Part shown: positions 12,901 through 22,913 of the stretch, one piece after another
Numbering within the stretch: the first letter of the stretch is position 1
Layout of the letters: every line of letters begins with the position of its first letter
Origin: Panicum virgatum
Taxonomy: Eukaryota > Streptophyta > Magnoliopsida > Poales > Poaceae
DNA: 64,000 bases
Direction: 5' to 3'
Assembly (NCBI RefSeq): GCF_016808335.1
Contig: NC_053143.1
Coordinates: 1,335,398 to 1,399,397 of the forward strand
Program-made: the position numbers and the translations under genes
Notes under the pieces: generated by a model
Told to the model about the DNA's origin: nothing
Seen by the model: only the letters and a program-made list of their open reading frames with translations
Database searches by the model: none

Positions 12901-15310
12901 GTACAAGGCAGATCTGCACTACGACTGAGCCAAGTAGTAGAAGAGGTGGTGGCAGCGAAAACAGCTGACGGAGGCGAAATCGAAGGCGAGGCAGGGGAAG
13001 GTGGAAGCCTGAGGGTGTAAAGGGGCCCCGCACTGTCACATCGGAGAAGTGGATGCCGGGAAGCCAAATCCTTCACAGTAAGACCAGAAGAGTCAAATTC
13101 AACAGTGCAAGAACCGTTAGCTGTAAATTGACGAATGAAAAGAAGATTATGGACCATATGAGGGGCAACAAGAACATTGGGAAGACGAAAAGAATCAAGA
13201 CTGCCCGCATCCCCCACGGAGGTGATAGGAAGACAAGAACCATTCCCGACCATGATGGAAGAAGGACAAGAAGAAGGTGGAGGTCGGACAGAAGAGAGTA
13301 TACCAGCAGTCGGAGTGGTGTGGTAGGAGGCCCCCGAGTCAACAATCCACTCGGTACCTATTAGCGGTGTCAACCCCATGGAGCTGAAAGAGCGAGCCAG
13401 CGCAGCCTGGTCCCATCCAGCAGGGCTGGCCGGAAGAAGAGGCTGAGCGGGTGAAAGCCAGGATGCCGGCGGCAAAGGAGGACCAACGCCAGCGAACATG
13501 GCCGATGGCTGGTGCTGAGCGCGAGGACCCCCCTGGGGCCTGGAACATCCACATGGAGATGCGCCCTGACCATGGGTTGGAGAAGGATGGCCAAGGGGCA
13601 CCACCAGTAGCAGCAGGGGTGGGAGCAGGCATCGGTGTATTCCCACGAGCGGCACCACTGCGCCCACTCCGTCGACGACGTCCACCACGCCCCCCCCCCC
13701 CCCCGCTCGGCCCGGGGGGAGGAGCGCTGAGGAGGGAGTGTGCTGGAGGAGTGGCAGGGGCCGGAGGAGCCGCAGGTGGCGCGGGAGTACTAGTAGGGGC
13801 AGCTGGAGGAGCGGCGACGAGGACGGTGGAGGAGGACCCCTTGGAGAAGCCCCTAGTTATCTCGTCGAGTACCAGATCGTCCCGAAGCTGCAGGAAGGAG
13901 GGGAACAACTTTTGCTTGGAGATCCAGGTCTTCAGGTGGCCGTAGGTGTCGTTGAGGCCACACACGATGTTGAGAACCAAGAAACGATCCTTCACCGGCC
14001 AACCAAGGTCATAAAGGGCATCCGCCATGCCCTTCATCCGCCGGCGGTACTCGCCAACGGAAAGGTCCCCCTGCTCGAAGGTGCGGAAGGCCGCATCGAC
14101 CTGAAGAGCCCGAGCATCGGCATTGCTAAGGAACTGGCCCTCGAGAGCCCGCCAAGTCTGGCGCGCTGTGCCCACGGGAGCACGGACGATGTCCTGGAGA
14201 TCTTGGGAGAGGGTCCCAAAGATCCAGGATAGGACGATGCTGTTGAGGTGCTGCCACGCCGGGTCCCGATCCGTGGCGGAAGTGTCGAGCAGCACGTGGT
14301 CGTCGAGGGCATAGCGGCGAAGGGTGAGGAGGACCAAGTCCCGCCAGCGGCTAAAGGAGGTAGACCCCGGGTCGAGGATGACAGGAACCATGGCCCGGAT
14401 GTTCTGGACCCCCGCCGCCTGGAGGTGAAGCTGGGCAACCACCGGGTCGGCAGGGTCAGGCCGGGTGCACTTCGGATGGGGCGGAGCCGGGTGGGAAGAG
14501 GTGGCCCCACCCTCAGCACTGTCCTGGTGAAGCTGTAGGTCGGCGGCGGTATAGAGGAAGCACTCCGCCTCGGCGACACGACGAGTGAGGGCATCCGCCT
14601 CAGCGCGCTCACTGCTCCCACACAAGAGCAGCCGCGCGGGCACGCTCCTGAGCTGCCGCGGCCTCAGTCTTGGCTGCACGAAGGGCGGCAGCCAGTGCAG
14701 CACCGGCGGGGAGCTCGTGGAAGACCTGACCCCCGTTCCCCGCAGAGTCTGAGGTGGCCGGTAGAGGGGCGGTGGCAGTCAGCGGCGGATCGGTGGCCGG
14801 AGGGTCCCCGACGGCGATGAAGGGCGGAGACGAAGACGGCCCGACAGTGTACATAGAGCCAAAGGGGCCCCTTTCTGCGCCCAGGCACAAGGCGGCCCAG
14901 CCCGACCCAGTCCAGAGGCTATGTAGCGAGTCCAGCGAGCGCAGGGGAGCCGTGCTCCACCCTGCGCTGGCGTGGGATGGGAGCAGGGAGCTCCGAGCAC
15001 CAGCCTGGGCGGCAGCAGCCTCGACGGCGGCAGCAGCGGCGGCTTGGAGGGCCGCATCGCGCTCTGCCGAGTGGCGCGCGGCCGCCTGGGCGGTGGCGGC
15101 GGCAGCCGTGGAGGAGGTGGCCTGTAGCGCAGACGAGGCTGGCGGCGCGGAGGAGCGGGGCGGCGGCGCGGAGGTGCCGGCCGCAGTGGAGAAGACCGGC
15201 GGCGGCGGCTGCGGTGCGAAGGAAGCAGAGGACCGGGCGAGGGCCGTGGAGTAGGGGAGGGGAGGGAAAGAGGAAGAGGGAGGCGGCGGCAGTGGCTCCC
15301 TGCTAGCCAT
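9984..15310 (-). pseudogene. Copia gag-pol polyprotein, broken
   Basis: In minus-strand order: gag from an ATG at 15310 (MASREPLPPPP, Ala/Pro-rich), then a UBN2-type capsid segment (for example RQTWRALEGQFLSNADARAL); aspartic protease with IVDSGASYH near 13.35 kb; integrase with a CHACQLGHH zinc region and DLVHCDLWTSP; reverse transcriptase (YKARWVLRGLTQ, then YLLLYVDDIVLTA near 10.93 kb); RNase H (VYTDVDWAGCPDTRRSTSGY) ending at 9984. Frame changes occur near 14.62 kb (gag) and 13.53 kb (end of gag). In-frame TAG codons are at 11082-11084, 11037-11039 and 10572-10574; the middle one replaces the Trp expected in APRAWY. All three fit single C-to-T or G-to-A changes. A run of about 14 C at 13690-13704 is another likely slip point. 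The element could not make its own polyprotein as read. Confidence 0.88.
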
Positions 15311-15424
15311 GGCAGTGGCGGCGGCCGGCGGCGGCGGCGGCGGCGGTGCCTGCCTGAGGTGGTGGTGGTGGCGGCTGGGGAGCAAGAAGAGAAAAGAGGA
15401 AGAAACCCTAGGCAAATGATACCG

Positions 15425-15533
15425 TGTTAGAATAATTGGATTGATTCATCCCAAACCCTAGAGGGTGGGGTAAATAGTAGAGTACATGGGCCTACATGGG
15501 CCATTATATGGGCTGCATACACATACTCCAACA
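15425..15533 (-). repeat. Copia 5' LTR (109 bp)
   Basis: Upstream copy of the short LTR in element orientation. It is followed on the minus strand by CGGTATCATTTG, a degenerate match to the tRNA-Met primer-binding site, and then the gag leader. Confidence 0.9.
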
Positions 15534-18500
15534 AGGAGCACAATTGTGCCTGCTATGTTTATGATTAAAGCACATATTCTTTTGTTACTCACAGTGCACA
15601 ATTAATTTATATTATTTCTTAGTGAGCCTGTTATATTTTGATTTCTTTGTTTTTACAATTAACCTATTCTTTTTCTGAAGCCATATCTAATATAATTATT
15701 TTGGTGTACAAGGGTCTGGGATGCCATTTAAACTCATCGCATGACCTATTCCACTATGAGTTTTGGGTTGGTAAACGTTTCGAATCTCCATTGCATGATC
15801 TCCTTCAATCCTCATTGTTTTATAAGTATTATACATTTATGTGCTACTCACAGATATTTGAAGAGTACCAGATTGTTAATGTTAGCCTGAAGGCAGATGC
15901 CTGGAGAACGGAGGTAAATTGATGACAGAGATGAAGTTTAAGATGCTTTTCAGTTACATTTCATTTCGCTATATATGAAGATGCAGTTGACGAATTTAGT
16001 ACTTTACACGTGTTCAACTTAACGTGTCCCTGAGTGTTCTTCTAAAGTTAGTTTACAATGAGGCTCCTAACTTAATTGGTCACTTGAAGGACACCGCACT
16101 TTATTTAGTCCAGCACAACTACTTGCTTTTGTGATTTTCTTACTTTCTTGAGTGCAGAAGCCAAGGATTAAAGAGCTGAACTTTTCTGCCTCACTGAAAA
16201 TCTAACATCTTCATTCCTCCAAAATTCTTGAAATAGCATGTTGTGCAACTCAATAAGTTTTCTGTGGATAATGTTTAACATGCTTAGGATGCATGGTGAA
16301 TATTGCTCCAAATGGAACAACTCTTTTTTATTGGTATGTAATAACTAATGATCCCTACTTGCAGCTTTTTGCAGAGGGAGTTGATCCAAGGCACCAAACA
16401 TTTTATTACCGGTATGCTCATTCTCCTTTTTTTTTGGCACCATTTTATTTCTCTGGCTTACGTAATTGTGTTCCATCAGCTCAAGGTTTAAGAAGTGTAG
16501 ATGATCGAAGACCTCAACTGAGAAAATTAGGCATGTACATTCACATATTATGGAATCAGGGTCACCTGAAGATGCCCGGGCAGGATCTGAGGATGACTAT
16601 GTGCAAGGGGAGAATGGTACAGTGTGATCATATGGTCACTTTAATTGTTATATCCTTATATCTATGAAAAAAGCTGACACAAACACGTCTATCTGTTATA
16701 AGTGTTTTTTTTGCTTGTAAAAAACTATCTTTTGTCTCTCCTATTTTATTAGTTGGAAAATATGCAAATTCTGAACCATTTGTGCAATATCACATTATGT
16801 TGAAGCGTTTTTTTGCCTTCATGGTTCTATAAAAGTTGAACCTCTAGTTTTTTGGTGGGAAATTTCCAAAATTGGTGTCCTATTTAATAACTTGGAACTC
16901 GGTGTTTGTGATTTACTATTATCATTGATGTGCTTGCTACAAAAAACTTTATTGTTTCCTGCTCTAGTATTTTTCTGGGTCTTGTTCTGTTGTTGCCTAC
17001 CTTTATTGACGACTCATATGGTAAAATTCAGGGACTTCTGTAGCAAATGCTTCAATTGATCCTGCCCAATCTTTACATGGTAGCAATCTTTCACTACCAA
17101 CAGTACTACAGTTTGGGAAGACAAGGAAGCTATCTGAGCGAGCTGACCCTAGAAAGTTGTCCTTTCTGTTTACATTCTTGATATCATGTTACTCTCATAA
17201 CATTGTTTCTTAAGGTACTGCTACTGCAATTGTTTGATTTATTGTTTCCCTGTGTTTGTATTATCTGGCAGTCGGCAACTCCTGCAAAAGCGGCAGTTCT
17301 TCCATTCGCACAGGGCACAGGTCAATGGAAACTATTAATCTCTTTTCAACTATCTTTTATGTAGTTTGCACACATTTGTGGCAGAAGCAGGGCTTGTTTG
17401 TGTGTTCAGTTCAGTTGATTGAATTACATTATTTTTAGCTACTTATCTGATGTAGTTTACCTAACAAAACTGATAATGCATTTTTGTATTTTGATAGATC
17501 CATTATTCCACCCCTTAGTTAATTCTGGCGCGTACATAAGATTATGGAAAAGCTTATATATACTTTAATTTTCTTGGTTGTTGTGCTTAATATGTTGATA
17601 ATTTTGTCCAAAGAACAAAATAATAGCTGAACCTTGTCTTTTAGAAAAAAAAATCCAATCCGATGCCTACTAAAGGACTCCCTTCACTTCTAAATCCTCT
17701 TGAATTGAAATCAAAGATCTGGAAGGATATTTGCAGACCTAAGTGGAAGGTAGTGATCTCCTAAAAAAACATCTTGTGTTAGAAAGTACATGACCTCAAC
17801 TATCGCAACCTTGTTTTTTACTATAGGGCTCTACATGCTCTTATGAACCTAGCTCAATGTGAACAATATCTTTTTGAAAAGAAAATGACAATGATAGCTC
17901 GCGGTTGAACATCTCTAACCACTGTACAATATCACCATCCATCATTGCCAGAATCCTACTGATCTATGTAACATGATGTTTGGCATTACAACTTGAAGGT
18001 GGGAATCAGTATGGCACCAGAATATTAAATCCTTCCTGAACCGATGACCCACTAGGTTTGAAAATTTGCAACACCTTGAGGACAAACTTTGATCCATTTC
18101 CTCTGTCCCTTGTGAGCCCCCATGCTCCTCCAAATTACTACTTCCATTCCCTAATGTATGACGTTTTAGATAAAAAAATTTGTGCTCGAAATTAACTAAA
18201 GTTTGCTTTTTGTGCATCATACAAAATAAACTAGATGGAGTATCAGGTATTAGGTGAAAAATATGGATTTAGAGGCCACAACATGGCTCCTATCATTTCT
18301 AGCATTTAGGCAAATTCCACTAGCTATCTGTATGAGGTCACTAATTTATGCCTACACCATTAAGTGAGTGACAGGAAAACTGTTAACCAGCAAAAGGGAT
18401 TAATCTTTGTTTTTTGAATTAGGGTTTTCCGGCTTTTGTGTGAGTGGATGTTGAAAGCAGGTTTGCATCGCCGTACTCCACTTTTAACAAATCCAGGTTG

Positions 18501-18944
18501 TCACTAAAAAAATGGTGTACTCCCTAGTGCTGAAAATTAGTCTGGGGAAGGCAATTTCTTGACAGCCTTACCCTTGCATAATTATTTGTACAATTTTGCA
18601 ATGAGGTTGGTTCAAATTCAAAACTTCCAGGCCACAAGTGAAGAGACTACCACTGCACCAGGTCCACCCTTCAAAAGAATAAACTAAAGATTAAGAATTT
18701 TAATTTCCAAGAAACTTCAAATTGTGTGGAAATAAAGTCACAGTGATGTAGCTGGGAGACATGCAGAAATAGTGGAGTGTGGTCCTCCATTTTATACTTT
18801 TAGCCAACAATGCCTACTTTGCGTAATGCCATTTATCTCACATCCTATTTGTTCTGGTGGTGCTCTAAATTTCTTATTTTTTACAAATGCAATTCTTAAC
18901 AAATCAAGCAAATATCATAGTATTACATAGTTCAAATATTACAT

Positions 18945-19310
18945 AGTTTGGTACCTTTTTTTTTTTTGGAAAAATGTACTATTTGCAACTTGTTTCCCAA
19001 TGTTATTAGTCATCATAATAAAATAACAAAGGGATCAAAATGTACATTACATTGCGAAAAGGTCACATATTTGAACTATGTAAAAAAAAAAGGGCGTACC
19101 CAGTGCCGTAGGCTTCCCGCCCCAGACCCCGCACAGTGCGGGAAGCCTACGGCACTGGGTACGCCCTTTTTTTTTTACATAGTTCAAATATGTGACCTTT
19201 TCGCAATGTAATGTACATTTTGATCCCTTTGTTATTTTATTATGATGACTAATAACATTGGGAAACAAGTTGCAAATAGTACATTTTTCCAAAAAAAAAG
19301 GTACCAAACT
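18945..19310. repeat. Nearly perfect 170-bp palindrome in EMF2 intron
   Basis: Left arm 18945-19120 and right arm 19138-19310 are reverse complements over about 170 bp, separated by a 17-nt loop (CCCAGACCCCGCACAGT). The only clear difference is the length of a T/A homopolymer (12 against 9). Arms begin AGTTTGGTACC and end next to the loop at GGCTTCCCGC. A transcript of the EMF2 region would fold into a long, almost perfect hairpin. The inner part (AAAGGGCGTACCCAGTGCCG) resembles a widespread grass repeat, part of which also appears near 33010-33050. Confidence 0.95.
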
Positions 19311-20365
19311 TTTTTTTTGGCTTAGATCCATTGCACTGTTCCTACAAAAATGTTGTTCTATTAGATTTTTAATACTATCTGTTTTTATATAAATTAAATC
19401 TGCACATATGTTATGCCTTCATTGAAGTCTTGCCTGATTGTATCATTATAATTCATTGTAGCCCATGGAATTGGATCAAGTGTTCTCAGACCGTGATAGT
19501 GAAGATGAAGTTGACAATGATATTGCTGACTTTGAGGATAGAAGAGTAAGTGACAAACTTGTTTGTGAAACATACAATTTATGCATGTTGTATATCCGCT
19601 TGAGCTTCAGTCATTTCTGCCTAGCTGTTCAATTATTGTGAATTTTGACTTTGCTGAGTCCGTGCAGATGCTTGATGATTTTGTTGATGTTACGAAAGAT
19701 GAGAAGCTTATTATGCATATGTGGAATTCATTTGTTCGAAAACAAAGGTCAGGCCTATCTTTACTTAGTTCTAACTGTCTATCATAGTAGGCAGGAGTGG
19801 TTTGATTCTGCTGTTACTATTTTTACTTAGTTTGTTATGATAATAAGCAGCTTGGTGAACAGAGAAACTATAATTTCTCATGTGTTCAATTTTAGCTGTG
19901 TACATGAGCAGCAGTTATCAAGAACTTCTTTCAGTGAAATGCTGAAAAAAATTGTTCATCTTTTTTTGTGTACAAGCTTCATCAAGTTGGGCTGTTAAGT
20001 GCTTCATCAAGTTTGGCTGTTAAGTTGTATGTGGTCCCCTTCGATTTTATCAAATGGGAAAACTGTGAAAACATTGGTCAAAATTCTGTTGTTAGAACTT
20101 AGAAATGGTACAAAATTACAAATACTTCCAAATTTATCTTGCCCCCTTTTTTTCTCTTGCCAGTTGCCAGTCCAAGTCAAGGACAGTTCTACCATCTCCA
20201 TCCCCTCAATTAACGCCACTAGACCTCAATGCTGTCACCTCCTGTGAACTTTTGCAGATCCCACATTTCCACCGCATTATATACCCACCGGTCCCGATCA
20301 TGGCACATCACTGTTGGTTACGGGCTGTATTGGCAATGTGATCATTAACAATATCCTTATGCATT

Positions 20366-20645
20366 TTGTTGGTGTGGCTTCGGCCGCTGCATCATCATTC
20401 AGCTGCTGGAATCACAGTGGATGGCAGTCACAAGTTAGCTCCCCACTTCTATGACCCTTATCAGAATATAGCACGTCGGCACGGTGGCCTATCATCTCCG
20501 CCATGCCAGCCAACACGCAAATTCACAATGGCTTCCTTGATGCGTGCTGAGTTTTTTTTTTCTGAAGCTTTAAAGTTTGATTATTTGGATGAATTCGCTG
20601 TTCTCAAACCTAATGCCTTACCTCCAGGATTGTTTTCTAGTTGAG
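20366..20645 (+). pseudogene. Relic of a chromovirus (gypsy) pol C-terminus
   Basis: One open frame reads WLRPLHHHSAAGITVDGSHK, then LAPHFYDPYQ, and further on YLDEF. This matches the post-integrase region of the intact gypsy pol in this window (WLRLHHRSAAGISDKSSGKL, then APKYYGPY) and, more weakly, its chromodomain (WEKLDEF). It sits in the EMF2 intron between exons 19668-19747 and 20826-20915. It is too diverged to be a product of the young element at 25940-30924, so it marks an older insertion of a related family. Confidence 0.6.
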
Positions 20646-22740
20646 TACGGCTTCTGTGTTGAGCTTTCTTTTTGCCATCTGAATTGCTTTATTGTTTCCT
20701 ATCGTGGCTGGATAGAACTGCTTTATTGCTCCATTTTTATATGTAGATCCAACGAAGCATTGAGACTAGTACTATCCATGTCATTCGATCTTAATTCTAA
20801 TTGTTTCAGAAAATATAAATTGCAGGGCGCTAGCTGATGGTCATGTACCTTGGGCCTGCGAGGCATTCTCCCAATTTCATGGACGGCGACTTGTGCAGAA
20901 CCCTGCTCTACTGTGGTAAGTGGCTGATTTGGAAATACATTAGTCAAGACCTCATGTACTGTGCGTATGTGCAATGCTACTTATCCGATTTACAATTCCC
21001 TCGCTTGATGGACAGGGGCTGGCGTTTCTTCATGATCAAACTCTAGAACCACAGCCTTCTAGACGCCCGCACCATGAACGCATGCAACACAATCCTCCAA
21101 GGTTTCCAAGACGAAAGCACGGACCTGAAGTAATTTTGGTGCTTTGAGTGAAAGTTTTAGGGTACCATTGATTCCTAGGGAAGAAGAAAATGGGGGTCAT
21201 TGTTTCATTCATGACTATTGCCAATTGTATTAATTGTTGTTGCTGAAAACACACGTTGCGGAAGGCAACTCTCAAACTATAATATTCAGGTATATATTTG
21301 AATTTAATGAATATACTCAGCGTCGTTGATCGTTGTAGCAAGTGTTACTCAACCAACTCGTGTGCGCACACACGCATAGTTCTGTGTATTCCTATTTGTG
21401 GGCAGCAAGGACGTATGACTGTAAATGCTCCTTGTGCCCCAAAACAACGAAAACATAGCCCGTATATAGGATTCAAAAAAATGAACTTGAAAACTTCTGC
21501 CAAAAATAGTTGAATTATGTGCATGTTTAGCATATAAGATATATGCCAATGAAAATTTTTGTATTTCACAGACCTTTCAATTTTGTTTTGCAACAATCGA
21601 TATTTTGGAACAGTAGAATCAGTCTTTGCAATGAAATGATCGTCTTGCAAAGACTAGTTTTTACTGATATATATCTTGAGTTTGCACACAAGATTATGCG
21701 TCAGTTTGTCATCAACTCAGTGTTAACATGTCATGAAAAGTGCATGTATAAACTACACTTACAGTCAGGTACTCATGGTTAGCTACAGTACAATAGTAGT
21801 ATTGACTACTTGACATAGTGTTGCCGCATAAACTCTTATCCATCACGTGCCACTACACAAGTGACTACTTTCTAAAATTGTCAGTTAAAGGTGACACCAG
21901 GAAACATCTCAACCATCAGGGCCAGTGTAAACCCTTTAGTCATCTGATGCCCTGCTGACAAGAGATGTTTCAAGATAGGAACCCTCCCCCAGGCATGCTG
22001 CCTGGCCCCTGCGGCGCAATCTTCCCTTGCATCATCTGCACTGCCTGATTGTGGCCCTGCATGAACTGCTGCCCCATTCCTGTGCCCACCATCTGGGGCT
22101 GCTGCTGGGGCTGCATCTGTTACTGCTGATGCTGCATTTGCTGCATATGTTGCTGGAGTGGCATCTGCTGCTGCTGGTGTTGCATCGGTTGCATCTGCTG
22201 CGGCTGCTGGTGTTGCATTGGTTGCATCTGCTGAGGCTGCTGCTGGTGATGTTGCATCGGTTGCATCTGCGGCTGCTGCTGCTGCATCTGTGTCTGCTGT
22301 TGTTGCATCGGCTGCATCTGCTGCTGCTGCTGTTGCTAGAGTGGCAACTGCTGCTGCTGAAGTGGAAGGCCTTGCTGCTGCATATGCATGTGTTGCTGTT
22401 GCAGCAGCTGCTGCATATGCATGTGTTGCTGTTGCAGCAGCTGCTGCTGTAACTGTTGTTGTTGTTGCTATAGCTGCTGCTGCTGCATTGGTGGTTGCTG
22501 AGTTGATACCTGAGGTTTGAACACCACCATGTCCTGGACAAAAAAAGGCAATCTTTCAGCAAATGCAGATAATTATGTTGAAGTATATATATTTTTAACT
22601 ACAATCAAGATTACTCCAGGGAAGAGCATGCCAATCAGTCGACCTGCTTTGTCAGACATTGATAGCAGCAGAGTTTGCGATGGTAACTGTATCACAGCAC
22701 ACTGAAATTGAGGACCAATTGGGATTAGAACTGTACACAG

Positions 22741-22913
22741 TAACTGCCAGAAAACTAAGTCTTTCAAGACGGCAGGAGATGAACCGCAGCAGAATCACAA
22801 AGGTACTAAAAGATTAGAACCAGCCACACAATAACTGCCAGAAAACAAAGTCTTTGAGACGACAGTAGATGAACCACAGCAGAATCACAAACATACTAAA
22901 AGATTAGAACCAG
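22741..22913. repeat. 91-bp tandem duplication in MED25 intron
   Basis: The unit starting TAACTGCCAGAAAAC occurs at 22741 and again at 22832, each running through GAATCACAAA...ACTAAAAGATTAGAACCAG with several substitutions. It lies in the intron between MED25 exons 23006-22922 and 22701-22615 and does not touch coding sequence. Confidence 0.85.

Larger units (their letters stand above)
9768..15533 (-). mobile_element. Short-LTR Copia element inserted in EMF2 intron
   Basis: Near-identical LTRs lie at 9768-9878 (111 bp) and 15425-15533 (109 bp). They start TGTTAGAATAATTGG, end ATACTCCAACA and differ mainly by a 2-bp indel. The flanks AAGAG (9763-9767) and AGGAG (15534-15538) look like a 5-bp target duplication with one change. 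On the minus strand the polypurine tract (GCGGGGAGGGGGGG) abuts the 3' LTR. A weak primer-binding site, CGGTATCATTTG, abuts the 5' LTR. Small size, tiny LTRs and the domain order fit an Ale/Retrofit-like Copia. LTR similarity suggests a fairly recent insertion, yet the coding region is already broken. Confidence 0.9.
9639..21133 (+). pseudogene. EMF2: EMF2/Su(z)12-type Polycomb gene, 3' half, broken
   Basis: EMF2 is the Su(z)12 homologue of plant Polycomb Repressive Complex 2, which methylates H3K27. Exons with good splice sites are at 9639-9691, 15713-15766, 15854-15913, 16365-16411, 16480-16616, 17032-17155, 17272-17320, 19462-19545, 19668-19747, 20826-20915 and 21016-21133. The first two form the C2H2 zinc finger (TEDFFCPFCYVRCGSFK, then GLGCHLNSSHDLFHYEFW). 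Later exons carry LQFGKTRKL and LLQKRQFFHSHRAQ, and the last four the VEFS box (DSEDEVDNDIADFEDRR, MLDDFVDVTKDEKLIMHMWN, ALADGHVPWACEAFSQFHG). Exon phases agree throughout. There are two in-frame stops: TGA at 16502-16504, in an Arg-rich stretch, and TAG at 21044-21046, where Trp is expected in IKLWNHS. The natural stop is at 21131-21133. No N-terminal exons are recognisable, and a Copia element sits in the intron that splits the zinc finger. I read this as a decaying duplicate. Confidence 0.88.

Noticed and set aside
18948..19331. Two nearly identical 'proteins' on opposite strands
   Set aside because: They arise because the DNA is a palindrome; each arm gives the same translation on its own strand. 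No coding evidence.
22027..22562. Open frames rich in Leu/His, Ala/Val or Cys/Ser/Asn across the CAG/CTG-rich stretch
   Set aside because: They are other-frame readings of the MED25 glutamine-rich exon; the minus-strand Gln/Met frame matches the MED25 C-terminus.
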